Shown here one piece after another: positions 35,714-46,110 of a stretch of DNA of 64,000 nt. Where the stretch lies: positions 28,550,298 to 28,614,297 of the forward strand of contig CM034603.1 in assembly GCA_020091685.1 (NCBI GenBank), given 5' to 3'. How positions within the stretch are numbered: position 1 is the first letter of the stretch; every line of letters begins with the position of its first letter. Made by a program: the position numbers and the translations under genes. Origin of the DNA: Lutjanus erythropterus. Lineage: Eukaryota; Chordata; Actinopteri; Lutjaniformes; Lutjanidae. The notes under the pieces are model-generated. The model had not been told where the DNA came from and did not search any database. It was given only the letters and a program-made list of their open reading frames with translations.

Positions 35714-35883
35714 ATGTTATCCACTTTTTTTACGGAATATAATGCAAATTAAAGTTCTTATATTTATTTTTTCCTATCTATAGTTATTTATAATTATTAT
35801 ACATTAAAAACACCAGGCACCTTGCCCCTGTATTGCTGTGTATGTTTTATTGATTAGTTTCTTTCTTCTTCTTTTTTTTTTAG

Positions 35884-35942
35884 CTGATATTGGTGCCAAC
35901 TCATATCCGGGTGTGAATTCACATCACAGCGTCATGTTACCT
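35884..35942 (+). other. Candidate short untranslated exon
   Basis: A long pyrimidine tract (TTTCTTTCTTCTTCTTTTTT) leads into TAG at 35881-35883, a textbook acceptor. The next 59 bases end at CACCT-type sequence before GTGAGTAA (TTACCT|GTGAGTAA), a strong donor. The 59-base segment has no homology I recognise. Strong splice signals this close together are suggestive, not proof. Confidence 0.3.
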
Positions 35943-35983
35943 GTGAGTAAAATTTGATGCTGACTCTGTGAGCAGCAGGATGG

Positions 35984-36223
35984 AGAGGAGGCAGGCCGCC
36001 ACTAGAGGCTGCACTAGCAAGGACACAGATGCAGAGATCAATAATGAGAGAGAGAAAGACAGAGGAATCAATGGAGAAACAGCTAAAAACAAAAGAAATG
36101 GTGAGATTAAAGCATGCAGTTCAGTACAGAAGGAAAGAGTGACAGAGAGAAGAGAGAGTACTGAGGAGTGAGCATCATACCAGCTGACAACGTGAGAGAG
36201 AGAGCGAGCATCCCAGCTCACTG

Positions 36224-36258
<35 letters not shown>

Positions 36259-36265
36259 AGGGAGG
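35984..36265. repeat. Purine-rich, (GA)n-containing low-complexity stretch
   Basis: The plus strand is strongly purine-rich with GAGAGAGA runs, the longest at about 36222-36250. Open frames on both strands (Glu/Arg-rich on plus, Ser/Leu-rich on minus) are products of the composition. Such GA-rich tracts are frequent in 5' untranslated regions of vertebrate genes. Confidence 0.75.
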
Positions 36266-36318
36266 GAGAGTGGAGCAGCACTCAGCCACGTTGCCCGTCC
36301 TCATATTTCCCTCTGCAG

Positions 36319-36561
36319 CTGTGCGAGGCAGAGCGAGCGGCGGAGAGGAGAGAGCACATCAGAGTCTTGTGGAAACAGCAGGACCGTGTACCACTTGGCC
36401 GAGAGATCAATGCACTTACACCAAGCCACACAGGAAGGGTGAGCGGCCCGCAGGACGTCCGTGTACCGCCACAGAGGGAGGACAGAGAGTGTGACGAGAG
36501 CAGGAGGGAAGAAGATTACCCGAGGCCAATTTGAAAGCTTTCAGCTGGTCACTCAGAGCAG
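36319..36561 (+). other. Candidate 5' untranslated exon with strong splice donor
   Basis: The segment is the most GC- and CpG-rich part of the right half (GAGGCAGAGCGAGCGGCGGA, GTGAGCGGCCCGCAGGACGT). A pyrimidine tract ending CCCTCTGCAG (36318) could act as acceptor, or transcription could start nearby. It ends in CAG|GTGAGT (36559-36567), a perfect donor consensus. The open frames in it lack a recognisable domain. If it is a first or second 5' untranslated exon on the plus strand, the following DNA to the window end would be intron. Confidence 0.4.
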
Positions 36562-37219
36562 GTGAGTTAACTTGAGCTTGTGTGGAGCAGAGGTTGGATG
36601 TTCGGCAGGTGCATTCTGCTTGTGACAAGTGTGCGAGTGTGTGTGCACAGTTGTATGTTTATCTGCCTTTGTGTTAGTGCTGTGTGTGTCTCCTGCTTTC
36701 TTTTGCTGTTGTTGTAGTTTGTGCATCACTTGCAAGACAGTGTGCATTTATAGTCCCAGCCAGGTGATTAACTGGGGAACCTTAGTATCAATCAAGCTGC
36801 TATCACGCTGAGCAGAGAGGAACACAACAATAGCTGCTTAACGACTCCCTCTTGCTGGTTTGTGTATTTATGTGTGTGGGTACTTTTGTAACTAAAGTGC
36901 GTGTGTGTGTGTTGTTGTAACAGGTGAAACATGCCTGAATTAAAGCCACTGGGGCAATTTAATAGAGTCATTATAAAAGCTTGGCTTGAGAAAATTAATT
37001 GGAGTAGTTGATGCTATAACATGGCAATTTGTCACAACTGTCATGGGAAGGATATTTGTCTAAAGCCAGTGGTTTATTCTTTAAATAGACTACTTATTCT
37101 GTCAGTTAATTATTCTTCTTGGCATGTTACAAGCGAGTTTGAATGAGCATTTATGGAATAAGCTTAAAAAAAATTCAACTCATTTAACAGGAATAGAGTC
37201 TGGTTTTCAAGGTTCCACA
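36562..37219. other. Non-genic stretch
   Basis: Directly follows the candidate splice donor. It contains short GT tracts near 36630 and 36899-36915. No element recognised. Confidence 0.45.
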
Positions 37220-37223
37220 TTAA

Positions 37224-37435
37224 AGGTAGTTGTTCAGCAGCAGAAACATAGTTGATTGTTGAGTCTCATTCCCAGGACGTCAAATACAGATGTTTTAGGT
37301 TGGTAAAGCTTCCCGAACATGACAAAGTAATGTGAAAGTAAGGAAATGTAGGCAGAGGGCAGGGTCTCTACAGATACAGAAACAACCACACTCTTCTAGT
37401 GGGGCATACGTGTGCAAGTGTTGCATATTATACCT
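37224..37435. mobile_element. TTAA-flanked MITE, copy A
   Basis: The element lies between TTAA (37220-37223) and TTAA (37436-37439), with short inverted ends AGGTA and TACCT. Its interior (GTTGATTGTTGAGTCTCATT, GTTTTAGGTTGGTAAAG, GGCAGAGGGCAGGGTCTCTA, ACCACACTCTTCTAGTGGGG) is clearly homologous to 61818-62081. Two copies in the same orientation with TTAA borders point to a TTAA-targeting DNA transposon (piggyBac or Kolobok-like), non-autonomous. Confidence 0.7.
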
Positions 37436-37589
37436 TTAATGTATTTTTTTTCCCTTGCCCAGTTGTCCAAGTGGGTCAGAAATGTACTTGCCCAGCATCA
37501 ATTTTTACTTGCCCCTGTACAAAATGTTTATTTATTAGTAGTTATCCAATAACAACACAGACTAAAGCTGACTGTTGTGTTTAATCTTA

Positions 37590-37830
37590 GGCTGCAATAT
37601 CTATAAAATGTCAGAAAATGGTGAAAAATGTTCGTCCCAGTTTTTCAAAGTCCAAGGTGATGTGTTGAAGTGTTTTGTTTAGTCAGATCAAAACCCAAAG
37701 ATATTTAGTGTAATATGATTAAAAAGTTGGAATCCTCTATAGGCTTGAAACAGTATTTTCAGCAATTTTTGCATGAAAATTAATTTTAATCATAAATCAT
37801 TAATCAAAATGGTGTAAGTTTATATCTTTT
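37590..37830 (+). repeat. hAT-type MITE fragment of the 'TAATCGATTA' family
   Basis: It opens GGCTGCAATATCTATAAAAT, then GTCAGAAAATGGTGAAAAAT, CCAAGGTGATGTGTTGAAGT, CAAAACCCAAAGATATTTAG, and ends with ATTAATC-rich sequence. Same block order as the complete copy at 35400-35713. The ends are worn and no target duplication is readable. Confidence 0.6.
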
Positions 37831-39480
37831 TTACAACTTGCTTGGTTGGCAAGTGAGTTGCTAGTTTTCTTAGCCCAACATCGCATTTAACTTTCTCCGG
37901 GCAGTTGTTGATCTCTGGTTGTTAAAGAAAAAGAAATCTTAACTAAACTTTATTTGATAAAATATCTGAATTTCTAACTGAAGTGTGAAGTATGATGATA
38001 CTGTGGTGCGTTCAGACTTGTTCGGCTGTAATTGTTATCAATGTTGCCCCCATCTAATGCATCAACATGCATAGAAATATAAAAGGTTGTTTTTCCTCTA
38101 GTGACGGTTAAATTAAAATGCTTGTGGGTCGTTGCTTTTCAAGGCCAATTATTTGCCTTTCCTGGCTCAGCTGAGGTTAAGGTTTTTTTTTAACAATAGA
38201 AAGTACTGAAGCAAAAAAAAAATCAAAATATAGTATAAGTGTTTGTTCAAGTCCTCATTTCAGTGTTTATTGTCCTGCTTGAAATTTGGCTTGCAACAAA
38301 GCTAGACACTGTTCAGTAACTTTCAGCACTGTATTGTTGTTAATTTTTTATTAAAAAAAAAAAATATATATATATTTTGTGTACTGAGGACTTTCATTTT
38401 CTTTTTGCTGTGGTAACAAAAGAGCTATCAAGGAGGCTATAATTTTTTTATACTAGCATTGTATCGAAGTTTTAAAATTCTGGTATCTTGACAACCCTGG
38501 CTGAAGGGACTTATTATTAACTGTGGTGACATTTAGAAAGTCAGACTACATGTGCGCAGTATCTCTGCATGTATTCTCATGCTGCACCTGGTTTGGAAAT
38601 ACCATGCCATGCTCGATATGTCCCATCATCCATCTGTCGTTCGGTCTCTGTTCCTCTCCCTTTCCCATAATTCCCCCCTCCTGCTTCCCTCTTCCCCTCC
38701 GTGTCATCCTGTGAAGGTTATTGCCATATATCGAGTTGGTTTAATTTGTCAAAGTCAGCCCGACATATTGTCCACGGTCACAGCAGGGGGAACAGGTTGG
38801 GGGATCCGGCATTAGGTATTGACACCATATTGGAGGCTGACAGAGTGACAGAAAACGGCAGAAGTGGTGAAAACGAGACGCACAAGCAGAGAGAAAACGG
38901 GCAGCTCAGTTTCTGAGCCGAGCAGTTAATTTCTGAGACAGTTTTTTCCTGACTCTGTGTGTGTAGGCTGTGAGTGGGGAGGCTCGAGGTTATCGGTCTC
39001 TGGATTCATCATATCTAGCTCACAGCTTGGCTCTGCCTCTCTCCCATGTGGGTCCTGTGTCATTAAGCTGAGACACCGAATCTGAGAGAGATCACTTTCT
39101 CTCTCCGTCTCTCTTTCTCTTCCTGCATACACTGGACTCTCTCCGTCTCTCCATCTTTGTCTTTACCTCTGTTTCCCTGGCTCTTTATCTGTTCATTACT
39201 CACTCTCTGTCTCACATACATATGCAGAAACACACACAGGAGACATCCATACAACTGTAACTGCATTTGTGGAAACTGCTGCTCATAAAACATGCATCCC
39301 ACAATGAATGTAGAATGAGAGTGTGCATAAATCATGTGATTGAAATTCAAATTAAATACAGATTACTGTACTGTGGCTCTTATATTACATTTTCTCCATA
39401 TGTAATGATGAAGAGATGTCCTGTCCTTTTTAGAAAATAGTGTCTGGATTTAGAAGATTTCTCTGGGACATGCATCATAA
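37831..39480. other. Non-genic stretch
   Basis: AT-rich to about 38500, with an A-run and TA tract at 38352-38374. 38500-39130 is more GC-balanced, carries pyrimidine-rich tracts (38650-38700, 39100-39160), and by texture could be a conserved or untranslated region. No frame in it shows a known domain. Confidence 0.4.
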
Positions 39481-39799
39481 TATAGCTGCAACGGTTAGTG
39501 ACTAACTATCAAATTAGTCGCTCACTATTTGATAATTGATTGATCAGCTTCGTTCAGTCATGACCCATTTCCTAAGTCTTCTCTTCTCAAGTGTGAATAT
39601 TTTCTGGTTTCTTTAGTCCTCTATGAGAGTAAACTGAATGTCTTTGGATTCTGGACAAAATAAGACATTAGAGGACATCAGATTGGGCCTCAACATTTTT
39701 CACTGGCAATATAAGGAAAAAACAACTACTATTCGATTTAATTTAGAGAATGATAGCCAGATAAATAAATAATGAAAATAATGGTTAGTTGCTGCCTTA
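39481..39799 (-). repeat. hAT-type MITE of the 'TAATCGATTA' family, inverted copy
   Basis: The ends are TATAGCTGCAACGGTTAGTG and GGTTAGTTGCTGCCTTA. The interior blocks occur in reverse orientation relative to the 35400 copy: GTGAATATTTTCTGGTTTCT, GTCCTCTATGAGAGTAAACT, AATAAGACATTAGAGGACAT. No convincing target duplication was found. The next copy begins within ten bases. Confidence 0.65.
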
Positions 39800-39807
39800 C
39801 AAAATGG

Positions 39808-40006
39808 TGCTGCACTTTTAATAGATTATTAGATTAATCTAATCTAATTAATAATAAATTTCAAGAAATTGAAAAATGTTGTTCAATGTTCCCCAAAGTC
39901 TTGTTTTGTCCACTAACCCAAAGATATTCAGTTTACTGTCATAGAGGACTAAAGAAACTAGAAAATGGTCACATTTAAGAAACTGGAATAAGAGAATTTG
40001 GCCATT

Positions 40007-40079
<73 letters not shown>

Positions 40080-40181
40080 GTATTATGACTCAAAACAATT
40101 AATTCATTATCGAAATAGTTGGTGATTAATTTAATAGTCAATTAGTAATCGAATAATCAATAAATTGTTGCATTGCTGATG
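39808..40181 (+). mobile_element. hAT-type MITE of the 'TAATCGATTA' family, with internal (TA)n expansion
   Basis: Blocks in plus orientation: TGTTCCCCAAAGTCTTGTTT, CAAAGATATTCAGTTTACTG, AGAGGACTAAAGAAACTAGA, then a long TA tract, then CGAAATAGTTGGTGATTAAT and ATAAATTGTTGCATTGCTGA. The flanks CAAAATGG (39800-39807) and CAAAATGA (40182-40189) could be a target-site duplication with one mismatch, though the left end is worn. The 'TATGTATATATA' run lies inside the element. Confidence 0.65.
40010..40081. repeat. (TA)n microsatellite inside a MITE
   Basis: About 72 bases of TA repeat with two TATG interruptions near 40063 and 40079. It sits where the related copies have ordinary AT-rich sequence, so the expansion came after insertion. 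Long TA tracts of this type are often unstable and poorly assembled. Confidence 0.95.
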
Positions 40182-40189
40182 CAAAATGA

Positions 40190-41480
40190 TTTAAATGTTT
40201 ACTTTCATTGTTTGTGTTTTGCTATTTGCATTTGTTGCAGTTCAGTCTGTATAAGGGGCTTTGTTTAGTGGGTAAATTGCAAATGCAAATTGTTTCTATA
40301 AATTGCTGAAGGAGCAGGTGGTATTTGTTGAATTTCTCTCACATTCCCACCGACTGTGTCAGGATTATCTCCACTATTTTCCCTTCCCTTCCGAATCATT
40401 CACATTTATTTGAGTGCCAATGGGCAGCTGAACAAGATTGCAATCGTCTATGTGGTAATTAATAATTTACATAATACTTCATTCTGCGGGAATTTTATTT
40501 TTCTCCGCGCCGGTGTTAATTGTGTTAGCTAAGCCACCGTCATTACTTATCGTTAGGGAGACAGTTAAATGTGGAAATATCCAGCTCTCATTAACAACTG
40601 CACCATCCATCAGATACTGCACAGACTTAAACACAGCGGCAGAAAAGAAACTGCAGCAAGAGGACAGAAATCTTTAACTGTTTGTTCTTCTTTCAGTTGT
40701 AATTCAAACACTTATCACACAAGCACAGTTTTTTTCTTTGTTTGCTAATTAGATGAATGCTCTTATGGTTCACATACAGGCAAGTGGAATTTGTACAGTT
40801 ATACTAACATGAAAACAATTCTCATAACAGTCATAAAAGTGCATGCATTGTTCATTTCTACTTATACAGTTCATATATTACGCATGTTAAGTGCGGCCTT
40901 TTAAACCCTTAAAGATCAGTGAGCAGAACATTTTCCTGTCCTTGCACCCTTGGTTCATCTTTTCAAGAAGTACCTCAATGGCCTCCTGTACTATGGTCTC
41001 AGTCTGTGTGATGAATCCTGAGTGGACTGCTCTGATTTATGTTTTCAAGGTAGAGGAGCCAGACATGGGCATTTGTCTGAAGAAAAACTCTGTGAACTGT
41101 TGCCTTTCCTTCTTTCTGTCTGTCTTGCTTAATGTTACGCTGTCTTCCTTTTTTTGTATTTCTGCTGTTGTCCTCTCTCCATCTCTTACCATTCTCCCCA
41201 TCAGATTACTAATGTCTAGGCATACAGTATAGGCATGTGGAATGTCAGATGTGGACTTAAGTTATTGTGGCCACAAAGTAATATCATATTTGTCTTGGCA
41301 CCAAACATTGATCCCCATACCACAACTTTGTTGGAGTCTGGAAAGTATTAAATAAAATATTAAACAATGTTTGGGAAGGAACACTCCCTGGACTGAAATT
41401 GAGTTTGTTTGGAGTGTTCTTTGGGTGAGGATACATGTGTACACAAAAGTCACAAAAATTCCAAGGCACTCTCTTTTTTT
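40190..41480. other. Non-genic stretch
   Basis: No element recognised. The block 40380-40640 (TGCAATCGTCTATGTGGTAA, TTAATAATTTACATAATACT, TTCTCCGCGCCGGTGTTAAT) combines AT-rich homeodomain-like sites with a small CpG cluster and is a good candidate for a conserved non-coding element. Confidence 0.45.
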
Positions 41481-41489
41481 CTGAAGATA

Positions 41490-41668
41490 TTTTGGGGCCT
41501 TTTATGCCATTATTCAGATAGGATAGCTGAAGATACGACTCGAAAGTGGGGAAGTGAATGGGCGGATGGCACGCAAGAAAAGGGCCACAGGCTGGAATCG
41601 TACCGTTGCCCACTTCAGAGGACTCAGCCTCAATGCATGGGAAACACACTCTACCAACTGAGGTTGCT
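41490..41668 (-). mobile_element. tRNA-derived SINE, minus strand
   Basis: On the minus strand the element starts CCTCAGTTGGTAGAGTGTG (A box, about 41663 downward), continues through CATGCATTGAGGCTGAGTCC, and has GGTACGATTCC (41604-41594), one base from the GGTTCGATTCC B box. The spacing of about 60 bases between the two suits an RNA polymerase III promoter. The tRNA-like head is followed by GGCCCTTTTCTTGCGTGCCA and a tail that recalls a common teleost SINE. The B-box change and other substitutions suggest an old, inactive copy. Confidence 0.75.
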
Positions 41669-42282
41669 TTTAAACCTTGAAATGCTTTTTGGCATCAAGC
41701 CTTCATCAAAGAATGTTTCGACTCCCTGATGAAGACATGATGCTGAAAATTGTTGAAAGTTTGATTTAAGATCTAACCATATCACGACAATGAAGGCATT
41801 TTAATTGTTTTAAAAAGCCTGCTATGGTGTTTAGTGATTTTTGTGTGATTAAACAAAACATATTTACATATAGAGCATAGAGCAAATTGGTTTTCAAAAG
41901 TTCAGAACAGTTGACTGGGAATTGTATTAAATGTGGTGTCATTCATCCATGGTTTAATGCATGTTCTCATTTGTCTGTTACATTGAGCTCTTACAAGCGA
42001 TGATGCATGCTGTGTGTCCCCCCCAAAGCCAAAATTAAAACCTATGCGGGCAAAGCTGAGGCTGACCTCTAGGGAAAAACGTAACATGCTCTTGACACGG
42101 CCTTGTTTGTCTGCCCTGCTGTGGTTGTTCTGCCTCTGTTTGAATGGTGCGCCCTCATGGTTAATCAAAATAAAAGTGCTAATGAAGGCACAATGTGCTG
42201 TGTTCACTGTTCACTATGCTCTCTGGAAACGAGGGTAGTTACCATAATGACGGTAATAGAAAGTGTCGGTGGTGTTGTTAAT
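41669..42282. other. Non-genic stretch
   Basis: Just beyond the SINE head lie GGCATCAAGCCTTCATCAAA and CCTGATGAAGACATGATGC, near-inverted phrases of unknown origin. No gene or element boundary recognised. Confidence 0.4.
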
Positions 42283-42740
42283 AGGGATGTCCCAATCGAG
42301 TCTTTTGGCCCTGATCCTGATCCAAGTCCTTTTGATGTGGAGGGAAGACATATCACTCTGTTAAAGTTGCTGGGACTAAAAAAAAAACACTGTCCACTTT
42401 TGTTGTGTAGTGCTGTTAGATAGTGATGGTTCTTTTTACCTGTAGGCCTGTCCTGAATAATGTCTTTGGGCTTTTTTCAAACATGTAACATGTACTCATG
42501 ATAATAGAGCTAACAATTATTCAAAATTATTAAACCTTTGATATGATGGGGGGAATTCTGTTCAGCCCTATTTACCACATAAACAATCTTTGTCACAAAG
42601 ATAATGTGACACATTTGCCACTTTATGTGGCGAGAGCGACGGTCACTGCCAGCTAAAAATGGGAAGCTGCTTCCTGCACCTGCAGAAACTGATGAAATAT
42701 ATTGAAAACTGCTTTGCCAGTGCGTCCCTAATATAATAGC
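42283..42740 (+). repeat. Probable DNA-transposon-derived repeat starting TAGGGATGTCCCAATCGAG
   Basis: The opening TAGGGATGTCCCAATCGAGT and GGCCCTGATCCTGATCCAAG recall a frequent teleost repeat with ends 'CAGGGATGTCCCGATC' and an interior 'CCGATCCCGAT'. The second end is not visible. The short frame crossing it (FGPDPDPSPF) is an artefact of the GATCC-type repeats. Confidence 0.45.
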
Positions 42741-45700
42741 TTTAGTAGTTTTCATGTTTACCCATGTTTTATGTTGGCTTTAAATTTGTAGATTTAATAG
42801 ATTTCTTCAGTGGCAGGTTTAGGCTACACAGTATTTTTGTATTTTAAGACGGTCACAGCATCACATTATGTGATTATAGAGTTATAAATTGTTGCTCTGT
42901 CTTGGCAGAGGGTCATGACAGACTTTACGTCAGTCCCCACCAGTCATGGTTTGCTGTCTGATGTCAGTAGGAAGGGGGAACTTGGGACAGGTTTTAGGGA
43001 ACATGTAAACAAATAATGGCGTCTGAAGCGGCGCGTATGATTCTGGATGACTTGTGTTCCGAAGAGCGGTGACCTTTCCTGTTTTACAGTTCCACCTCGC
43101 AGCACCAGCATGCTTGTCCACTCTATGAGATAAAACGATCATTTGTCGCACCCCAACACTCCTGACACCCCACATCCGCCAGTTTGGGCTATTATCAAGC
43201 TGATATTGTGTAGTCTGCTGTTTGGCATAAGGCTACTGAGACCTTTTTGGGCTTATTTTTTTTGGTCAAAGGGTATTTACATTTTGCATTTACCAAATTA
43301 AGGCTCTTTTACTGAACCCAACACTGGAGACAGTTCTAACAGTGAACATCAGTGCTTTTTACTGTTGATCTCTCGACCACAAAGCACTTTATTAACAGAA
43401 GACGGATGAATGTGCCAATTATGCTGATCTTATCAAGACACTTGTCTGTCTGACGGCCTTGGGTCTCACACAGTGCAGTGTGTGAATGTCTCTCTCCTCT
43501 CTAATAACAAATAATAGACAAAGGAAAGTGGTTGCACTGTGACAGAAGGGCTGATGGAACAGCAACTTTGCAGTATTTGCTGGTTGGGAATGCCTGATCC
43601 GGTGAGATGTTGTAAATTTTACATACGCAGCCTCCAAACGGTGTAGAGTGACAGTGCTGAGACGGGGAAAAAACAGGAATCGATGGCAGGATGTCCAAGA
43701 AAGCAGGTCTCTTCTATATACTGGCCCACTGATGAAGGACATTTGTATTTTCAATCTGTTTTGATGCCATCTGATTTAAACACTCAATTGATCATGCAGC
43801 AGAAGTGGTCGGAGGTGCTCAAAAGAGATGTGCACCGTATATCACACATGATTTATAGAAGCAGGACAGGAGCGTGGATTGGTTTTTAAGCCTCATGGGA
43901 GCTTTGTTTTACTGTGTGTTAAACAGCGAGCAAAGGGTGAGAAAATGGCAAAGCTCAAAGGATTATAAAATGCAGGAAAAATTTGAACTGCCAACTTGAA
44001 ATAATGGAGGAAATGTGTGTAAGATTGGAGGGCTTTACAGTCATTTCCATACTGTACATCTAAGGCAAATTTCCTACACGGGATGACACACTTGAACTGA
44101 TCTAAGCCTCTGATTTATATCTCTGTGAAGACATATTCACCTCGGTCTTTATTTCAATCCGTGAAATCGCAAGAATCTAAATAGCTTTTTTTGCCACTGC
44201 ACTTCAAACAGAATCCAAAGAGTTCAGAGTTCAACTGAGTGTTCTTGTTGGGTAAGTATTCCCGTTTCCAGGATCCCTGGCATGTGGTGTTGCATTAAGA
44301 AGTAGACTCGGCGGCCAGAATGTTCTATATCTTTTTTTCTTTTTTCTTTTTTTTCATAAGCGCCTGCCTTATGAATCTTGTGGGGATACGAGCGAGTGGT
44401 TTTATTTTTATCCCACATCGTCCAGTCCAGTCGTCCCCAGTGTTTAGAGGAGCTGGGTAGGCCATGTTAATGATCCTCATTAGCCAACGAGCTTGAATCC
44501 AAACTGGAATTCTTCCACTTCAACTACTACTTAACATTTGGTGTTCTCCTCCCTCCTCCGTCTCTTTTCTTTTTCTGCACCTTCCTTCTGCAACCCCACC
44601 CCCCTTCATTTTTCCTCCTGCTTCGTCTCCCTCTTTCTCTCCTCCTTCTCCCAGCTGAGTGTCTGCACTGGGAAATAGTCTGTAAAGGTCTTCCATCTCT
44701 TTCAACCTCTTCTTCAGACGTATTTTTTCCAAGATATTTACTGCACAGTGCAGGCCCCTGGGTGCTGCTGTGTACCTGTGTGTTCAAATGGGTCCGTGTG
44801 TACGTGTGGGATCATATATGTGCACATTGCTGTGTGCATGTCCTGCCAGGAAAAGGAAGCGTTCCAGATGACCTCTGATACTAGTTGCTTCTTCTCCCCT
44901 ACTGTGAAGAGAAAAGCTTAAAGTTCAGGCGTGAGCCCCCTCCAGGCAGCCTGTGAAGGATGTTCAGATATACAAACATGTCGGCTCAAGAGACACCTTT
45001 CGCTGAAGGGTAAATATGCTCTGGCTCTGTTTATACAACAACTGTGCAGCAGTTAGAGGCTGACGTTGTTTGATACCTGGCTGACTGGGGATTATCTGAA
45101 GCTGTACAGTCCAGGCTGCTACACTGCATCGTTTTGATACTTATTTAAATGTTCTGTCTTTATGTAACCTTTATTTAAGGAGGGAAGTCACTCTGCACAC
45201 TGAGCAAAAAAAATGTGCCCTGAATACATGAATTATCCTGAACTACAGGTTTGCTGTGTTCTGTTAAAATGTGTCTAATTTGCATTTTTTGGAGAAGTTT
45301 CTAATTGCAAAGTCTCATTGACAGAGGAAAAGGTTAAAGAATTACAGTTCTCAAGAAGGTTTTTAGTGGAGTAATGGATGTAGCTTGTGAAGCTCTTTAA
45401 ACATGACATTTGTGCTTTTTGGAGCACACAGTACTGTACCGCAGATACTCACCTGATAAAGTCTGTCTGCATGCAAGAATGCTAAAACTAAGAAGAAGAA
45501 TTCCTTTCATTTAGCTTCCTCCAAATGAATTCCTCTCCTCCTCTCTGCTCCTCTCCATCTTCTTGTCTTCCCTTGCAGTAAAAGACAAATGGCAGACAAG
45601 GGTGAAATAATAGTTTATTACTTCAGCAACCAGATGATCTGATTGGACTATTAATCAGTGTAAGAGTTCTGATATTAACATGAAATAAATATATATTTAC

Positions 45701-46004
45701 TTTTAATTGAGCGGGCTCTTACTGCATGCTGTCTGCTCTTCTTCTAATTAAGCTGACAAACTGGCAACCTGGAAACAGACAGACTGTACCAATAAACCAC
45801 CAATAAACCGTCAAGTCATATACTTACAGTGAAGCGGACAAGAATGTTTAAAAATATCTCTCAAAGTTTAAAATGGATGACAACCTGGTATTGTGCATTT
45901 TTTGACTAAGCAAAGACAGGTTTTTGATGTTTCAAGTACATCCATCCAAAGTCAGTGTGGAGAAGGAGGAGGAGAACATTGTGTTTCAAAGCTGTAAATC
46001 TTTT

Positions 46005-46110
46005 GGGGCAAGTCCAACTCAAGTGTCAAAGTCATTCAAGTTAAGTCCAAGTCCCACATCATGTCAAGCAAAGTAAAGTCTTCATAAGGAAAAGGCAAAA
46101 CAGCTGCAAG
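46005..46110 (+). repeat. CAAGTC-type interspersed repeat, piece 1
   Basis: TCCAACTCAAGTGTCAAAGT and TCAAGTTAAGTCCAAGTCCC with repeated AAGTC units. It shares unit and order with 47575-47670 and resembles a known teleost repeat ('CAAGTCAAGTCCCGAGTC'). Boundaries uncertain. Confidence 0.5.

Noticed and set aside
36168..36494. 108-codon Arg/Glu-rich frame
   Set aside because: It arises from a (GA)n tract, and the opposite strand is equally open with Ser/Leu repeats.
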